A DNA stretch of 10,430 nucleotides, taken from the NCBI GenBank assembly GCA_021774995.1, contig JAJFIM010000300.1, forward strand, positions 1-10,430, in the 5' to 3' direction. Below, piece by piece: positions 1 through 6,786 of this stretch. A program made the position numbers and the translations under genes. A model generated the notes under the pieces. It did not search any database. It saw only the letters and a program-made list of their open reading frames with translations, and had not been told where the DNA came from. How positions within the stretch are numbered: position 1 is the stretch's first letter; every line of letters begins with the position of its first letter. Source of the stretch: Alphaproteobacteria bacterium. GTDB lineage: Bacteria > Pseudomonadota > Alphaproteobacteria > SMXP01.

Positions 1-291
1 AATCCTGAAAAGGCGCAGGCATCGAAAGAGATGGCGCGCCATGAAGAAGGCTGTCTGTCGGTTCCCGATTTTTATGAAGATGTAGAAAGGCCCGTCTCGG
101 CCACCATCACATATCTGGATTATCATGGGCAAAAACAGACCTTCAAAGCCGAAGGTTTGTTGGCCCGATGCATCCAGCATGAAATGGATCATCTGGAAGG
201 CGTTCTTTTTATCGATCATTTGTCGCGATTGAAGCGGACCATGATCTTGAAAAAACTGATCAAGTCCAGAAAACAACTATCAACGTCTTGA
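1..291 (+). CDS. def: Peptide deformylase, 3' part (5' end outside window)
   Basis: Removes the formyl group from the N-terminal methionine of nascent proteins at the ribosome exit; a cytosolic metalloenzyme. The reading frame is open from the first base of the window, so the gene starts upstream and about 96 C-terminal codons are visible. An internal ATG at 31 is not the real start, because the preceding codons (reading NPEKAQASKE) match the usual run-up to motif 2. Two of the three family motifs are present: EGCLS (codons at 46-60), whose cysteine is a metal ligand, and QHEMDHLEG (from about base 175), the HExxH metal-binding and catalytic motif. Motif 1 (GxGxAAxQ) must lie outside the window. 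The stop is TGA, and fmt follows after 25 bases on the same strand, the classic def-fmt pairing. Assignment is firm; only the N-terminal half is unseen. Confidence 0.96.
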   Translation, partial: NPEKAQASKEMARHEEGCLSVPDFYEDVERPVSATITYLDYHGQKQTFKAEGLLARCIQHEMDHLEGVLFIDHLSRLKRTMILKKLIKSRKQLSTS

Positions 292-316
292 AAGCCAGAG
301 GAGGAAGAGATCCGTC

Positions 317-1252
317 ATGCCTTCACTCAACTTGGCCTTTATGGGGACGCCGGATTTTGCCGTTCCCGTCCTTGATGCACTGCTTGGCGCGGGGCACACT
401 ATTGCAGCTGTATACACCCAACGACCAAGACGCGCTGGACGCGGAAAAGCAATACGCAAAACGCCAGTGCATCAGCGTGCTGAGCAGTTGAATATCACAG
501 TCAGAACCCCGGGAAGCCTCAAAGACGATCGAGTACAGGCGGAATTTGCAGCATTGGACCTTGACGCCGCTGTTGTGGCCGCTTACGGCCTCATATTGCC
601 GCTTCAGATTTTGGGAGCGCCCAAATTGGGGTGCCTGAACGTTCACGCCTCTCTCTTGCCGCGCTGGCGCGGCGCGGCGCCAATACAGCGCGCCATTATG
701 GCGGGGGACACGGCCACCGGCGTTACCATCATGCAGATGGATGAAGGCCTTGATACGGGGGGCATATTGCTCAGCCGGCCCGTTCCCATCGGTATTGCCG
801 ATACGGCCGGCGACCTTCATGACCGTCTTGCGGCTGAGGGGGCTGAGGCGATGGTCCAGGCGTTGGAGGCGCTGGCGGCGGGCGGGCTGGCGCCCAAGCC
901 GCAGCCGCAAACAGGCGTGACTGTTGCTCCTAAAATAACCAAATATGAGGCGAGGCTGGACTGGACGCGCCCCGCCGCTGAATTGCAATGCCAGATTCGC
1001 GGTCTATCTCCCTTTCCAGGCGCGTGGTTTGAGGTTTCGGTGAAAGGTAAAACGCATCGCATAAAAATTCTCCAGGCTCAGAATGCTTTGGGGCGCGGCA
1101 AGCCAGGCGAAGTGATATCTGATGATCTTGTTGTCGCCTGCAATCCAGGATCCTTGATGTTGCAAACCCTGCAGAGGGCGGGCGGGCGTCCCATGAGCGC
1201 CGAAGAATTTTTACGCGGGATGGCTATTCCCCCCGGTGCACAACTGAAGTGA
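317..1252 (+). CDS. fmt: Methionyl-tRNA formyltransferase
   Basis: Transfers a formyl group from 10-formyl-tetrahydrofolate to initiator Met-tRNA, allowing bacterial translation initiation; cytosolic. The 311-residue product is close to the roughly 315 residues of the E. coli enzyme. The N-terminal Rossmann-like formyltransferase domain (about 1-190) begins with FMGTPDFAVPVL, has the basic loop RPRRAGRGK (36-44) expected to contact tRNA, and holds the folate-site signature NVHASLLPRWRGAAPIQRAI (108-127). The expected catalytic triad residues are N108, H110 and D146 (in MDEGLDTGG). The C-terminal tRNA-binding domain follows from about 205 (APKITKYEARLDW). The ATG at 317 is chosen because a GGAGG at 300-304 precedes it (12-base spacing, slightly long) and because it gives a canonical N-terminus. 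The gene lies between def (25 bases upstream) and truA (4 bases downstream), so the three probably share one mRNA. Confidence 0.97.
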   Translation: MPSLNLAFMGTPDFAVPVLDALLGAGHTIAAVYTQRPRRAGRGKAIRKTPVHQRAEQLNITVRTPGSLKDDRVQAEFAALDLDAAVVAAYGLILPLQILGAPKLGCLNVHASLLPRWRGAAPIQRAIMAGDTATGVTIMQMDEGLDTGGILLSRPVPIGIADTAGDLHDRLAAEGAEAMVQALEALAAGGLAPKPQPQTGVTVAPKITKYEARLDWTRPAAELQCQIRGLSPFPGAWFEVSVKGKTHRIKILQAQNALGRGKPGEVISDDLVVACNPGSLMLQTLQRAGGRPMSAEEFLRGMAIPPGAQLK

Positions 1253-1256
1253 ATCC

Positions 1257-2000
1257 ATGACGCGATATAAAATGATCATAGAATATGACGGCGCGCCATT
1301 TGTTGGGTGGCAAAGGCAGAAAAACGGCCTTTCTGTACAGCAAAAGCTGGAAGAAGCCATCACACGCTTTTGCGGCGAAGAAGTGAGCGTCAGCGCGGCC
1401 GGACGCACGGATTCCGGCGTTCATGCTTTGGCGCAAGTTATTCACGCCGACATAGAAAAGCCGTCGACGCCGGACGTTGTGCGCGATGCGCTCAATTATC
1501 ATTTGAAGCCAGATCCGATAAGCATCATAGAAGTCAACGTTGCGCTCTCAGATTTTCATGCGCGCTTCTGCGCTGTTCAGAGACATTATCTTTACCGGAT
1601 TTTAAACCGGCGGGCGCCGCCTGCCCTTGAACAGGGCAAAGTTTGGTATGCGCCGGTCAATTTGGATGTCGGCGCCATGGATGCCGCCGCGCAGTGCTTT
1701 GTAGGGAACCATGATTTTACAACATTCCGGGCGGCCGAATGCCAAGCAAAGTCGCCGGTCAAGACGTTGGATGCATTCCATGTCGCCCGAATGGCGGACG
1801 AAATACATTTTTCCGTTAGCGCCCGGTCATTTCTTCATACGCAGGTGCGTTCGATGGTTGGCGCTTTGAGAAAAGTGGGGGAAGGAAAATGGACGGAGCG
1901 CCAGATAGGACAAGCTCTAAAGGCGCGTGACCGCACCCGCTGCGGGCCTTTGGCGCCCCCTTGCGGGCTTTATCTTCTGAAGGTTGATTACAGCAAATAA
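1257..2000 (+). CDS. truA: tRNA pseudouridine(38-40) synthase TruA
   Basis: Isomerises uridines 38, 39 and 40 in the anticodon stem-loop of many tRNAs to pseudouridine; cytosolic. The 247-residue product has the TruA opening RYKMIIEYDGAPFVGWQRQ (3-21) and the catalytic motif AGRTDSGVHALAQV (48-61), in which D52 is the expected nucleophile. Further family blocks are YLYRILNRRAPP in the middle, FVGNHDFTTF, and the C-terminal SFLHTQVRSMVGAL. Length is typical of alphaproteobacterial TruA. ATG at 1257 lies 4 bases after the fmt stop with only a weak ribosome-binding sequence, suggesting translational coupling to fmt. Its last 13 bases overlap the 3' end of the convergent membrane-protein gene, leaving no room for an intergenic terminator. 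Confidence 0.97.
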   Translation: MTRYKMIIEYDGAPFVGWQRQKNGLSVQQKLEEAITRFCGEEVSVSAAGRTDSGVHALAQVIHADIEKPSTPDVVRDALNYHLKPDPISIIEVNVALSDFHARFCAVQRHYLYRILNRRAPPALEQGKVWYAPVNLDVGAMDAAAQCFVGNHDFTTFRAAECQAKSPVKTLDAFHVARMADEIHFSVSARSFLHTQVRSMVGALRKVGEGKWTERQIGQALKARDRTRCGPLAPPCGLYLLKVDYSK

Positions 2001-2596
2001 AAACTTTGAGCGCTTAGACTGATGAAAATGGAAAGCAGGACATCAAAAATCACTATGGCAATCGCTGACGACACGCTGACCCCCAATACTGTTCTGGCGA
2101 TGATCCACATATATGCCAGTTCTAAAAATAGAGTTGTCAGGTCCAAAAAGTTTTTTGTTTCTGCTCCGATTAAAGACAAATTGTATAAGGCAATTGAGGG
2201 CGTGGCGAGAAGGAAATACACGAGAAGCATGGCCCAGTTATGAACGATGATATAGGCGGCGTATCTCTTTTTAACCTGTAAAATATTAGCAATGGGAATG
2301 AGTAGCAAGGCAAAGAGGACCCAGCTGAAGCCGTAGGCAGCCCCTTCCGTTAAGAGAAATAACTTCAATGAAGGCGGGGAGAGATCAGGGAAGGATGCGG
2401 CTACGGAGTCAACCAGGCGAGCGTGTTGGGACAGCGAAAACCAAAGCCAAAAAGGCGCGGCCAGCACGGCTGCAAAGAACGAATTCCAAAACCCGCGTAT
2501 TGACAGGTCAAATTTGCTGAGTGCATTCGGGTCCCGCATCGCGACGCCCCAGGCGCCGTCCAAAGATTTCAATACGTCACGCATCGTAAGTGTCAC
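1988..2596 (-). CDS. Unrecognised multi-pass membrane protein coupled to dapE
   Basis: I do not recognise the family. The 202-residue product is very hydrophobic, with about five likely membrane-spanning segments near residues 36-55, 85-105, 112-133, 150-170 and 174-196, and a short N-terminal cytosolic-looking stretch (MRDVLKSLDGAWGVAMRDPN). It has no signal peptide, no obvious catalytic motif and no soluble domain. The first possible start is GTG at 2596, whose GTGA overlaps the dapE stop. An ATG four codons later (2584) is an alternative. Either start implies translational coupling to dapE as the last gene of the dapD-dapE unit. The 3' end overlaps truA by 13 bases. The overall shape is reminiscent of small Yip1-type membrane proteins, but that is only an impression. 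Composition is like its neighbours, so recent transfer is not suggested. Confidence 0.85.
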   Translation of the reverse strand: MTLTMRDVLKSLDGAWGVAMRDPNALSKFDLSIRGFWNSFFAAVLAAPFWLWFSLSQHARLVDSVAASFPDLSPPSLKLFLLTEGAAYGFSWVLFALLLIPIANILQVKKRYAAYIIVHNWAMLLVYFLLATPSIALYNLSLIGAETKNFLDLTTLFLELAYMWIIARTVLGVSVSSAIAIVIFDVLLSIFISLSAQSFYLL

Positions 2597-3768
2597 GGTG
2601 CGAAGTATTCCTCAAGAATGAGACAATAGATCTCACTCAAATCGGAGATGTCCTGAACCGCCGCCTGTTCGTCAACTTTATGCATGGTGGCGCTGATGAG
2701 GCCAAATTCCGCCACGGGGCAGAGATCTTTTATGAAGCGGGCGTCCGATGTGCCGCCGCCCGTTGAAAATTCAGGCGCCTGTCCGCATTTTTTCGTAATT
2801 GCGCTCTCTATCAATTGCGTAAAAGCGCCGGGCGGCGTAATGAATGCTTCGCCGCTGATTTTGATGTCGAGTTCATAGCGGCCTTGGCGCGGCGACATGA
2901 TGTCGTCACAGAGCGAACGCAGCCATTTGGCAAGTGATGCGCCGGTATGTTCGTTATTAAATCGAATATTGAATCGCGCATGGGCCCGCCCGGGAATAAT
3001 ATTGGTGGCGGTGTTGCCCACATCCACTGAGACGATTTCCAGGTTTGAGGGTTGAAAATGGTCATTGCCTTCATCCAGCGCGGATTTTGTCATGGTACGG
3101 AGGATATCCAGCAGGACCGGGATGGGATTGTCCGCTCGGTCCGGATAGGCCACATGTCCCTGCGCGCCTTCCACTGTTAACCGACCATTTAAGCTGCCCC
3201 GGCGGCCGTTTTTAACCGTATCTCCGAGGCGGGCTGCATTGGTGGGTTCGCCCACAAGACAATGATCGATGATTTCGCCTTGACTTTTTAGCCATTGGAG
3301 CAGTTTAACCGTGCCGTTAATTGCAGGGCCTTCTTCGTCGCCCGTGATCAGTAGACTTATCGATCCTTTGAATTGGCCCGTCTGAGCGATGAAGCGTGAA
3401 GCAGCGGCGACAAAGGCGGCGATCGCGCCTTTCATGTCCACGGCGCCCCGGCCAATGATATGACCATCGCGCATTTCACCGGCAAAGGGGTCTGCTGACC
3501 ACGCTTGCCTGTCGCCAACAGGCACTACATCGGAATGTCCGGCAAAGCAGAAATGCGGCGCTCCGCCGCCGATCTTGGCGAAAAGATTGTCAATGTCTGG
3601 CGTGCCTTCAGTTGAGAAAACCCGCCGCGCGCAGACAAATCCCATTTCCTCAAGAGACTTCTGAAGTACGCCCAGCGCGCCCTTGTCATCAGGCGTGACG
3701 CTCGGGCAGCGCACTAAAGCGCGCGTTAAGGCGATTGGGTCAACCGGGTCTGGATGTGAAGTGTTCAT
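2593..3768 (-). CDS. dapE: Succinyl-diaminopimelate desuccinylase
   Basis: Hydrolyses N-succinyl-L,L-diaminopimelate to L,L-diaminopimelate and succinate in the succinylase branch of lysine and meso-diaminopimelate synthesis; a cytosolic di-zinc M20-family amidohydrolase. The 391-residue product is near the usual 375-390. Visible family residues are H78 and D80 in FAGHSDVVPVGD, the bridging D111 in GRGAVDMKGAIAAF, the general base E145 with E146 in GDEEGPAINGT, E174 in GEPT, and H363 in MHKVDE. The STGGGTSDARF motif (335-345) is also typical. The dimerisation domain falls roughly at 190-305 (starting RRGSLNGRLTVEG). The ATG start at 3768 has no clear Shine-Dalgarno sequence. It lies 71 bases after dapD on the same strand, so co-transcription is likely. 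The stop overlaps the start of the downstream membrane-protein gene. Confidence 0.97.
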   Translation of the reverse strand: MNTSHPDPVDPIALTRALVRCPSVTPDDKGALGVLQKSLEEMGFVCARRVFSTEGTPDIDNLFAKIGGGAPHFCFAGHSDVVPVGDRQAWSADPFAGEMRDGHIIGRGAVDMKGAIAAFVAAASRFIAQTGQFKGSISLLITGDEEGPAINGTVKLLQWLKSQGEIIDHCLVGEPTNAARLGDTVKNGRRGSLNGRLTVEGAQGHVAYPDRADNPIPVLLDILRTMTKSALDEGNDHFQPSNLEIVSVDVGNTATNIIPGRAHARFNIRFNNEHTGASLAKWLRSLCDDIMSPRQGRYELDIKISGEAFITPPGAFTQLIESAITKKCGQAPEFSTGGGTSDARFIKDLCPVAEFGLISATMHKVDEQAAVQDISDLSEIYCLILEEYFAP

Positions 3769-3839
3769 GGGATTTAAGGTTTAAAGCGCGCCTCGCCCGC
3801 CGTCAACGTGAAGCAGGAAGTCAAAGACCTGAGAAAAAT
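3769..3839 (-). other. dapD-dapE spacer
   Basis: These 71 bases separate the dapD stop from the dapE start. I see no convincing terminator hairpin with a T-tract, no promoter pair and no clear Shine-Dalgarno sequence ahead of dapE. The stretch includes two TTTAAA-like words close to the dapE start. The simplest reading is an untranslated spacer within a dapD-dapE transcript. Confidence 0.5.
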
Positions 3840-4703
3840 TTAATCTCTCAATAAATCATTGATTGATGTTTTTGATCTGGTTTGTTCATCGACAGTTTTG
3901 ACTATGACGGCGCAATAGAGACTGGGCGCGCCTGCTTTGCCCGGCAGTGCGCCGGGCACGACGACTGAATAAGGGGGGACGCGGCCATAGTGGATTTCAC
4001 CGCTGGCGCGATCTACAATTTTTGTGGAGCCGCCAAGATAAACCCCCATCGACAAAACAGCGCCTTCGCCGACGATAACCCCTTCCGCCACCTCAGAGCG
4101 AGCGCCGATAAAGCAATTGTCTTCGATAATGACCGGTCCAGCCTGTAACGGCTCCAATACCCCGCCAATCCCGACACCGCCGGACAGATGGCAATTTTTC
4201 CCAATTTGCGCACACGAACCCACCGTCGTCCAGGTGTCGACCATCGTGCCCTCTCCAACATGGGCGCCTAAATTGACGAAGCTGGGCATGAGCACGACAT
4301 TGGGGGCGATATAGGCCGAGTGGCGTACAACGCAGTTGGGCACGGCTCTAAATCCTGCTTGGCGAAAGTCACCATCGCCCCATCCGGCGAATTTCGATGG
4401 TACTTTATCAAACCATACGCCTTTGTTCAGCTCTTCGTTTTGGCCTGGTTTACTGAGACCGCCAGGCCCGCCAGGGATCAGCGCCGTGTCATTGAGGCGA
4501 AAAGACAACAATACCGCTTTTTTCAGCCATTGATTGACCACCCATGTTCCGTCTCTCTTCTGGGCAACCCGAACCGCTCCTGAGTCAAGCGCATTCAACG
4601 TCGCCTCAACAGCAGACCTACTCTCTCCATGATCAGTGGGAGTGAGAGCGTTGCGCGTCTCCCATAGCCGTTCAATCGATTTTTCAAGAGCGGGCAGATC
4701 CAT
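3840..4703 (-). CDS. dapD: Tetrahydrodipicolinate N-succinyltransferase
   Basis: Succinylates 2,3,4,5-tetrahydrodipicolinate with succinyl-CoA, opening the succinylase branch of lysine/diaminopimelate synthesis; a cytosolic trimer. The 287-residue product is slightly longer than the roughly 274 of E. coli. It shows the helical N-terminal domain (LPALEKSIERLWETRN), the conserved KKAVLLSFRL (61-70), and WFDKVPSKF (97-105). A left-handed beta-helix of hexapeptide repeats follows at about 121-230, including VNLGAHVGEGTMVDTW, GVGIGGVLEPLQAGPVIIED and CFIGARSEVAEGVIV. The C-terminus is the typical SLYCAVIVKTVDEQTR. ATG at 4703 is supported by GAGGG about 8 bases upstream (plus-strand ccctc). It is the first gene of a dapD-dapE-membrane protein unit with its own promoter (4741-4768). 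Its neighbour on the other side is divergent. Confidence 0.97.
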   Translation of the reverse strand: MDLPALEKSIERLWETRNALTPTDHGESRSAVEATLNALDSGAVRVAQKRDGTWVVNQWLKKAVLLSFRLNDTALIPGGPGGLSKPGQNEELNKGVWFDKVPSKFAGWGDGDFRQAGFRAVPNCVVRHSAYIAPNVVLMPSFVNLGAHVGEGTMVDTWTTVGSCAQIGKNCHLSGGVGIGGVLEPLQAGPVIIEDNCFIGARSEVAEGVIVGEGAVLSMGVYLGGSTKIVDRASGEIHYGRVPPYSVVVPGALPGKAGAPSLYCAVIVKTVDEQTRSKTSINDLLRD

Positions 4704-4740
4704 AAGTTTTCCCTCGTTTACCTATTGAAAACAGGAGCGG

Positions 4741-4768
4741 ACCATACAGCCCAAGGCTTCCATGTCAA
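4741..4768 (-). promoter_or_regulatory. Sigma70-like promoter for dapD
   Basis: On the minus strand, a perfect -35 TTGACA (plus positions 4763-4768) is separated by 16 bases from a TATGGT -10-like hexamer (4741-4746). The -10 lies 37 bases before the dapD ATG, so a transcript would start near 4733 with a leader of about 30 bases containing the GAGGG ribosome-binding site. The strong -35 and good position make this the likely promoter of the dapD-dapE unit; no experiment confirms it. Confidence 0.5.
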
Positions 4769-4841
4769 CATGTTGCAATTCGACGGGATGGGCTTCGCGC
4801 CCCAATCTGTTGATAGCCAATATGTATATATAAAAACGCAT

Positions 4842-4857
4842 TTAAGCCGGCATTAAC
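4842..4857 (+). promoter_or_regulatory. Perfect CtrA-type box (TTAA-N7-TTAAC)
   Basis: TTAA at 4842-4845, seven bases (GCCGGCA), then TTAAC at 4853-4857. This exactly fits the full binding-site consensus of CtrA, the alphaproteobacterial cell-cycle and motility response regulator. It lies 63 bases before the ATG of the GGDEF gene. The -10-like hexamer TAAAAT (4868-4873) begins 11 bases downstream, and the position where a -35 would be expected falls inside the box. That is the usual layout of CtrA-activated promoters, which often lack a good -35. Regulation of the GGDEF-DUF2336 pair by CtrA is an inference. Confidence 0.5.
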
Positions 4858-4867
4858 GCGCATAGCC

Positions 4868-4873
4868 TAAAAT
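4868..4873 (+). promoter_or_regulatory. Candidate -10 element of the GGDEF gene
   Basis: TAAAAT differs from the TATAAT consensus at one base. No recognisable -35 lies 16-18 bases upstream; the CtrA-type box occupies that place. Transcription would start near 4880 with a leader of about 40 bases. In an A+T-rich leader such a match can occur by chance, so this rests mainly on its spacing from the box. Confidence 0.35.
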
Positions 4874-4920
4874 ATGCATCCGAAAGAATTGATATTCCTA
4901 ATAGATCATTAAGCGGATTT

Positions 4921-6786
4921 ATGCGGCGTCTTTATTATCATATCAGCGAATTTGCCATAAAAGCCTGGGGACTCGTGAGTGGCGATGAATACATACATGT
5001 TGTCGATCCAGAGCAGGTTATTGAATCCTATGCCGGGCCCGCGGTTGAGTTGGATGGTCGCGGCCATCTCATTAAAGCAAATATTCTAGGCCATTCATTC
5101 ATAGAATCCGTTCACACTGGCGAGCATGCTTCTTTAGAGCTTTCCATTCTAGTGGCGCAGGCGTCTTTGGAGCGACGGGTAAGGAGTGGCCGCGTTCGCC
5201 TCAATACTTGCCCCCAAACGATCGACCAGTCTTTTGGAGAGAACGATCAATTATATGATCCAGGCCTGGGTGCGCAAACTTACGATATTTTGATTCTGCC
5301 ATGCGCCGGCGCCAATAAAAATATCTTGCTTGTCGCCCGAGATATTACGGCGGATGCAAATTTAATGATGGCGCTGACGGCATCCAGAGAATTGTACCGC
5401 GACCTGGTTGCGTGCCAGGCTGATTTTTCGTGGGAAACAGATTCTCATGGCGCATTTATATATGTCAACCAACGCGGTGCTTTCGGGTATAGCGCCGGTG
5501 AGCTCAATGGACTTCTGGTGACGGCGTTGCTGCGTGATGCAGATTTAAAAGGTGACGCGCTTGAAGGCGCCACCCCTTTTACCCCACATGAACCGATTGA
5601 AGATGTTGAGGTGTGGCTGAAAGGAAAAGGCGGGCGCGATATCTGCGCTTTGATCTCAGCCTTGCCGGTTTTCGATAAGAACAATAGCTGGCGCGGCGCC
5701 AGGGGAGTGGGTAAGGATGTGACAGAGTTGCGCAAGCATGAGAAAGAGAGACAGAGAAACCAACGATTGAATGACGCCGTTTCCCAAGTGGTGACGGCCA
5801 TGCGCGTTGAACTGGATCCAAAGCAAATTATTGTTTCTGCAACACAGGCTATTCTTCAAGCTACTGGCGCGGATCTGGCGTGGATCCAACGCATTGATGA
5901 GCAAGGCGTTTTTCAAAAAGACGCGGATTCGTATGGATGTTTATCAGATCACAGCCACAAACAGTATGAAGTATATCCCATAAATTCCGTTATTGATAAG
6001 TTCAACGTCGTCCTAAAGGAAGCTCTTGCCCAGGGTGAGAAAATGAGCACGGCGTCTATTGGGACCAGGGAGCTGCTGGGTATTTTTACCGAACATCATG
6101 GCTCAGTGAACGGCGCTTTGATTGTTACGCAGCCATTTCTAAAAAAGGGGTGGGAAACAGATACAATTGATCTTCTTACCAAGATTGGCGCTCATGCCGG
6201 CATTGCCATTGCCCAAGCTAATCAAACACAACTCTTGCAAGATTTGTCCAGCAAAGACCCTTTGACCGGATTGATGAACCGCCGGGCCTTCATGGACCAT
6301 GCATCTCAACGTATGACGCAGCATGTTCGCCATCACCGTCAGGCCGGGTTTGTTTATATCGATGTAGATAACTTCAAAAAAATAAATGATGAAGTTGGTC
6401 ACGGCCAAGGTGATAAACTGCTGATGCGTATTGGTGAAGATCTCCAATCATGCGTCCGGCAAAGCGACCTTGTTGTGCGCTTGGGTGGAGACGAGTTTGG
6501 AGTATTCCTCGAGGAATGCAACTATGCCGCTCTTCAATCCAATGCCGAACGCATTCTTTCTCTTCGATCACATGAAATTGTTGCGCCACTCCCCGCATCA
6601 GCCGGTGGGTTGTCGTTGGGGTTGGCCTTGTTTGATCCTTTTTCAAATGAACGTTTAGAACATTTGATTCATAGAGCCGATGACGCTCTTTATGCAGCGA
6701 AGCTCAAGGGAAAAAATCGATGGGCGTTAGCGCCGCCAGTAACACTAAATGAGATATACGGGAAAGGTGGGGCTATCATATGCTGA
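4921..6786 (+). CDS. PAS-PAS-GAF-GGDEF diguanylate cyclase
   Basis: Probable diguanylate cyclase making cyclic di-GMP from two GTP. The 621-residue product has no membrane segment or signal peptide, so it should be a soluble sensor. Residues about 28-143 look like a divergent PAS fold (PAVELDGRGHLIKAN, ending ILLVARDIT). A clearer PAS follows at about 155-268 (FSWETDSHGAFIYVNQRGAF, ending RGVGKDVTE). A charged helical linker (270-285) leads to a GAF-like domain at about 286-436 and then the GGDEF domain from about 440. That domain carries DPLTGLMNRRAF (446-457), the metal-site D481 in YIDVDNFKKIND, an intact GGDEF at 522-526, and an RxxD inhibitory site (RQSD, 513-516) exactly five residues before it. 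Catalysis and product feedback are therefore both expected. The ATG at 4921 has only a weak ribosome-binding sequence (GCGGA). The stop overlaps the next gene by 7 bases. Ligands of the sensor domains cannot be told. Confidence 0.9.
   Translation: MRRLYYHISEFAIKAWGLVSGDEYIHVVDPEQVIESYAGPAVELDGRGHLIKANILGHSFIESVHTGEHASLELSILVAQASLERRVRSGRVRLNTCPQTIDQSFGENDQLYDPGLGAQTYDILILPCAGANKNILLVARDITADANLMMALTASRELYRDLVACQADFSWETDSHGAFIYVNQRGAFGYSAGELNGLLVTALLRDADLKGDALEGATPFTPHEPIEDVEVWLKGKGGRDICALISALPVFDKNNSWRGARGVGKDVTELRKHEKERQRNQRLNDAVSQVVTAMRVELDPKQIIVSATQAILQATGADLAWIQRIDEQGVFQKDADSYGCLSDHSHKQYEVYPINSVIDKFNVVLKEALAQGEKMSTASIGTRELLGIFTEHHGSVNGALIVTQPFLKKGWETDTIDLLTKIGAHAGIAIAQANQTQLLQDLSSKDPLTGLMNRRAFMDHASQRMTQHVRHHRQAGFVYIDVDNFKKINDEVGHGQGDKLLMRIGEDLQSCVRQSDLVVRLGGDEFGVFLEECNYAALQSNAERILSLRSHEIVAPLPASAGGLSLGLALFDPFSNERLEHLIHRADDALYAAKLKGKNRWALAPPVTLNEIYGKGGAIIC

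Noticed and set aside
323..988. Long open frame on the minus strand opposite fmt (221 codons)
   Set aside because: It lies wholly antisense to a gene with clear family motifs, and its translation is arginine/proline-rich without any recognisable domain. It is a shadow of fmt.
2022..2243. Plus-strand open frame after truA
   Set aside because: It is antisense to the membrane-protein gene, whose translation shows coherent hydrophobic segments and which is coupled to dapE. The plus-strand product shows no such structure.
4810..4834. TTGATA ... TATAAA as a sigma70 promoter
   Set aside because: The spacer is only 13 bases, too short for a normal sigma70 promoter; probably just A+T-rich leader sequence.
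4893..4910. TTGAT...ATCA resembling an FNR/CRP-type site upstream of the GGDEF gene
   Set aside because: The spacing between half-sites is 11 bases, whereas an FNR box needs 4 (TTGAT-N4-ATCAA) and CRP about 6. The match is only four to five bases per arm.
5445..5801. Minus-strand open frames opposite the GGDEF gene
   Set aside because: Low-complexity serine/proline-rich translation and full overlap with a well-supported PAS/GAF/GGDEF reading frame.
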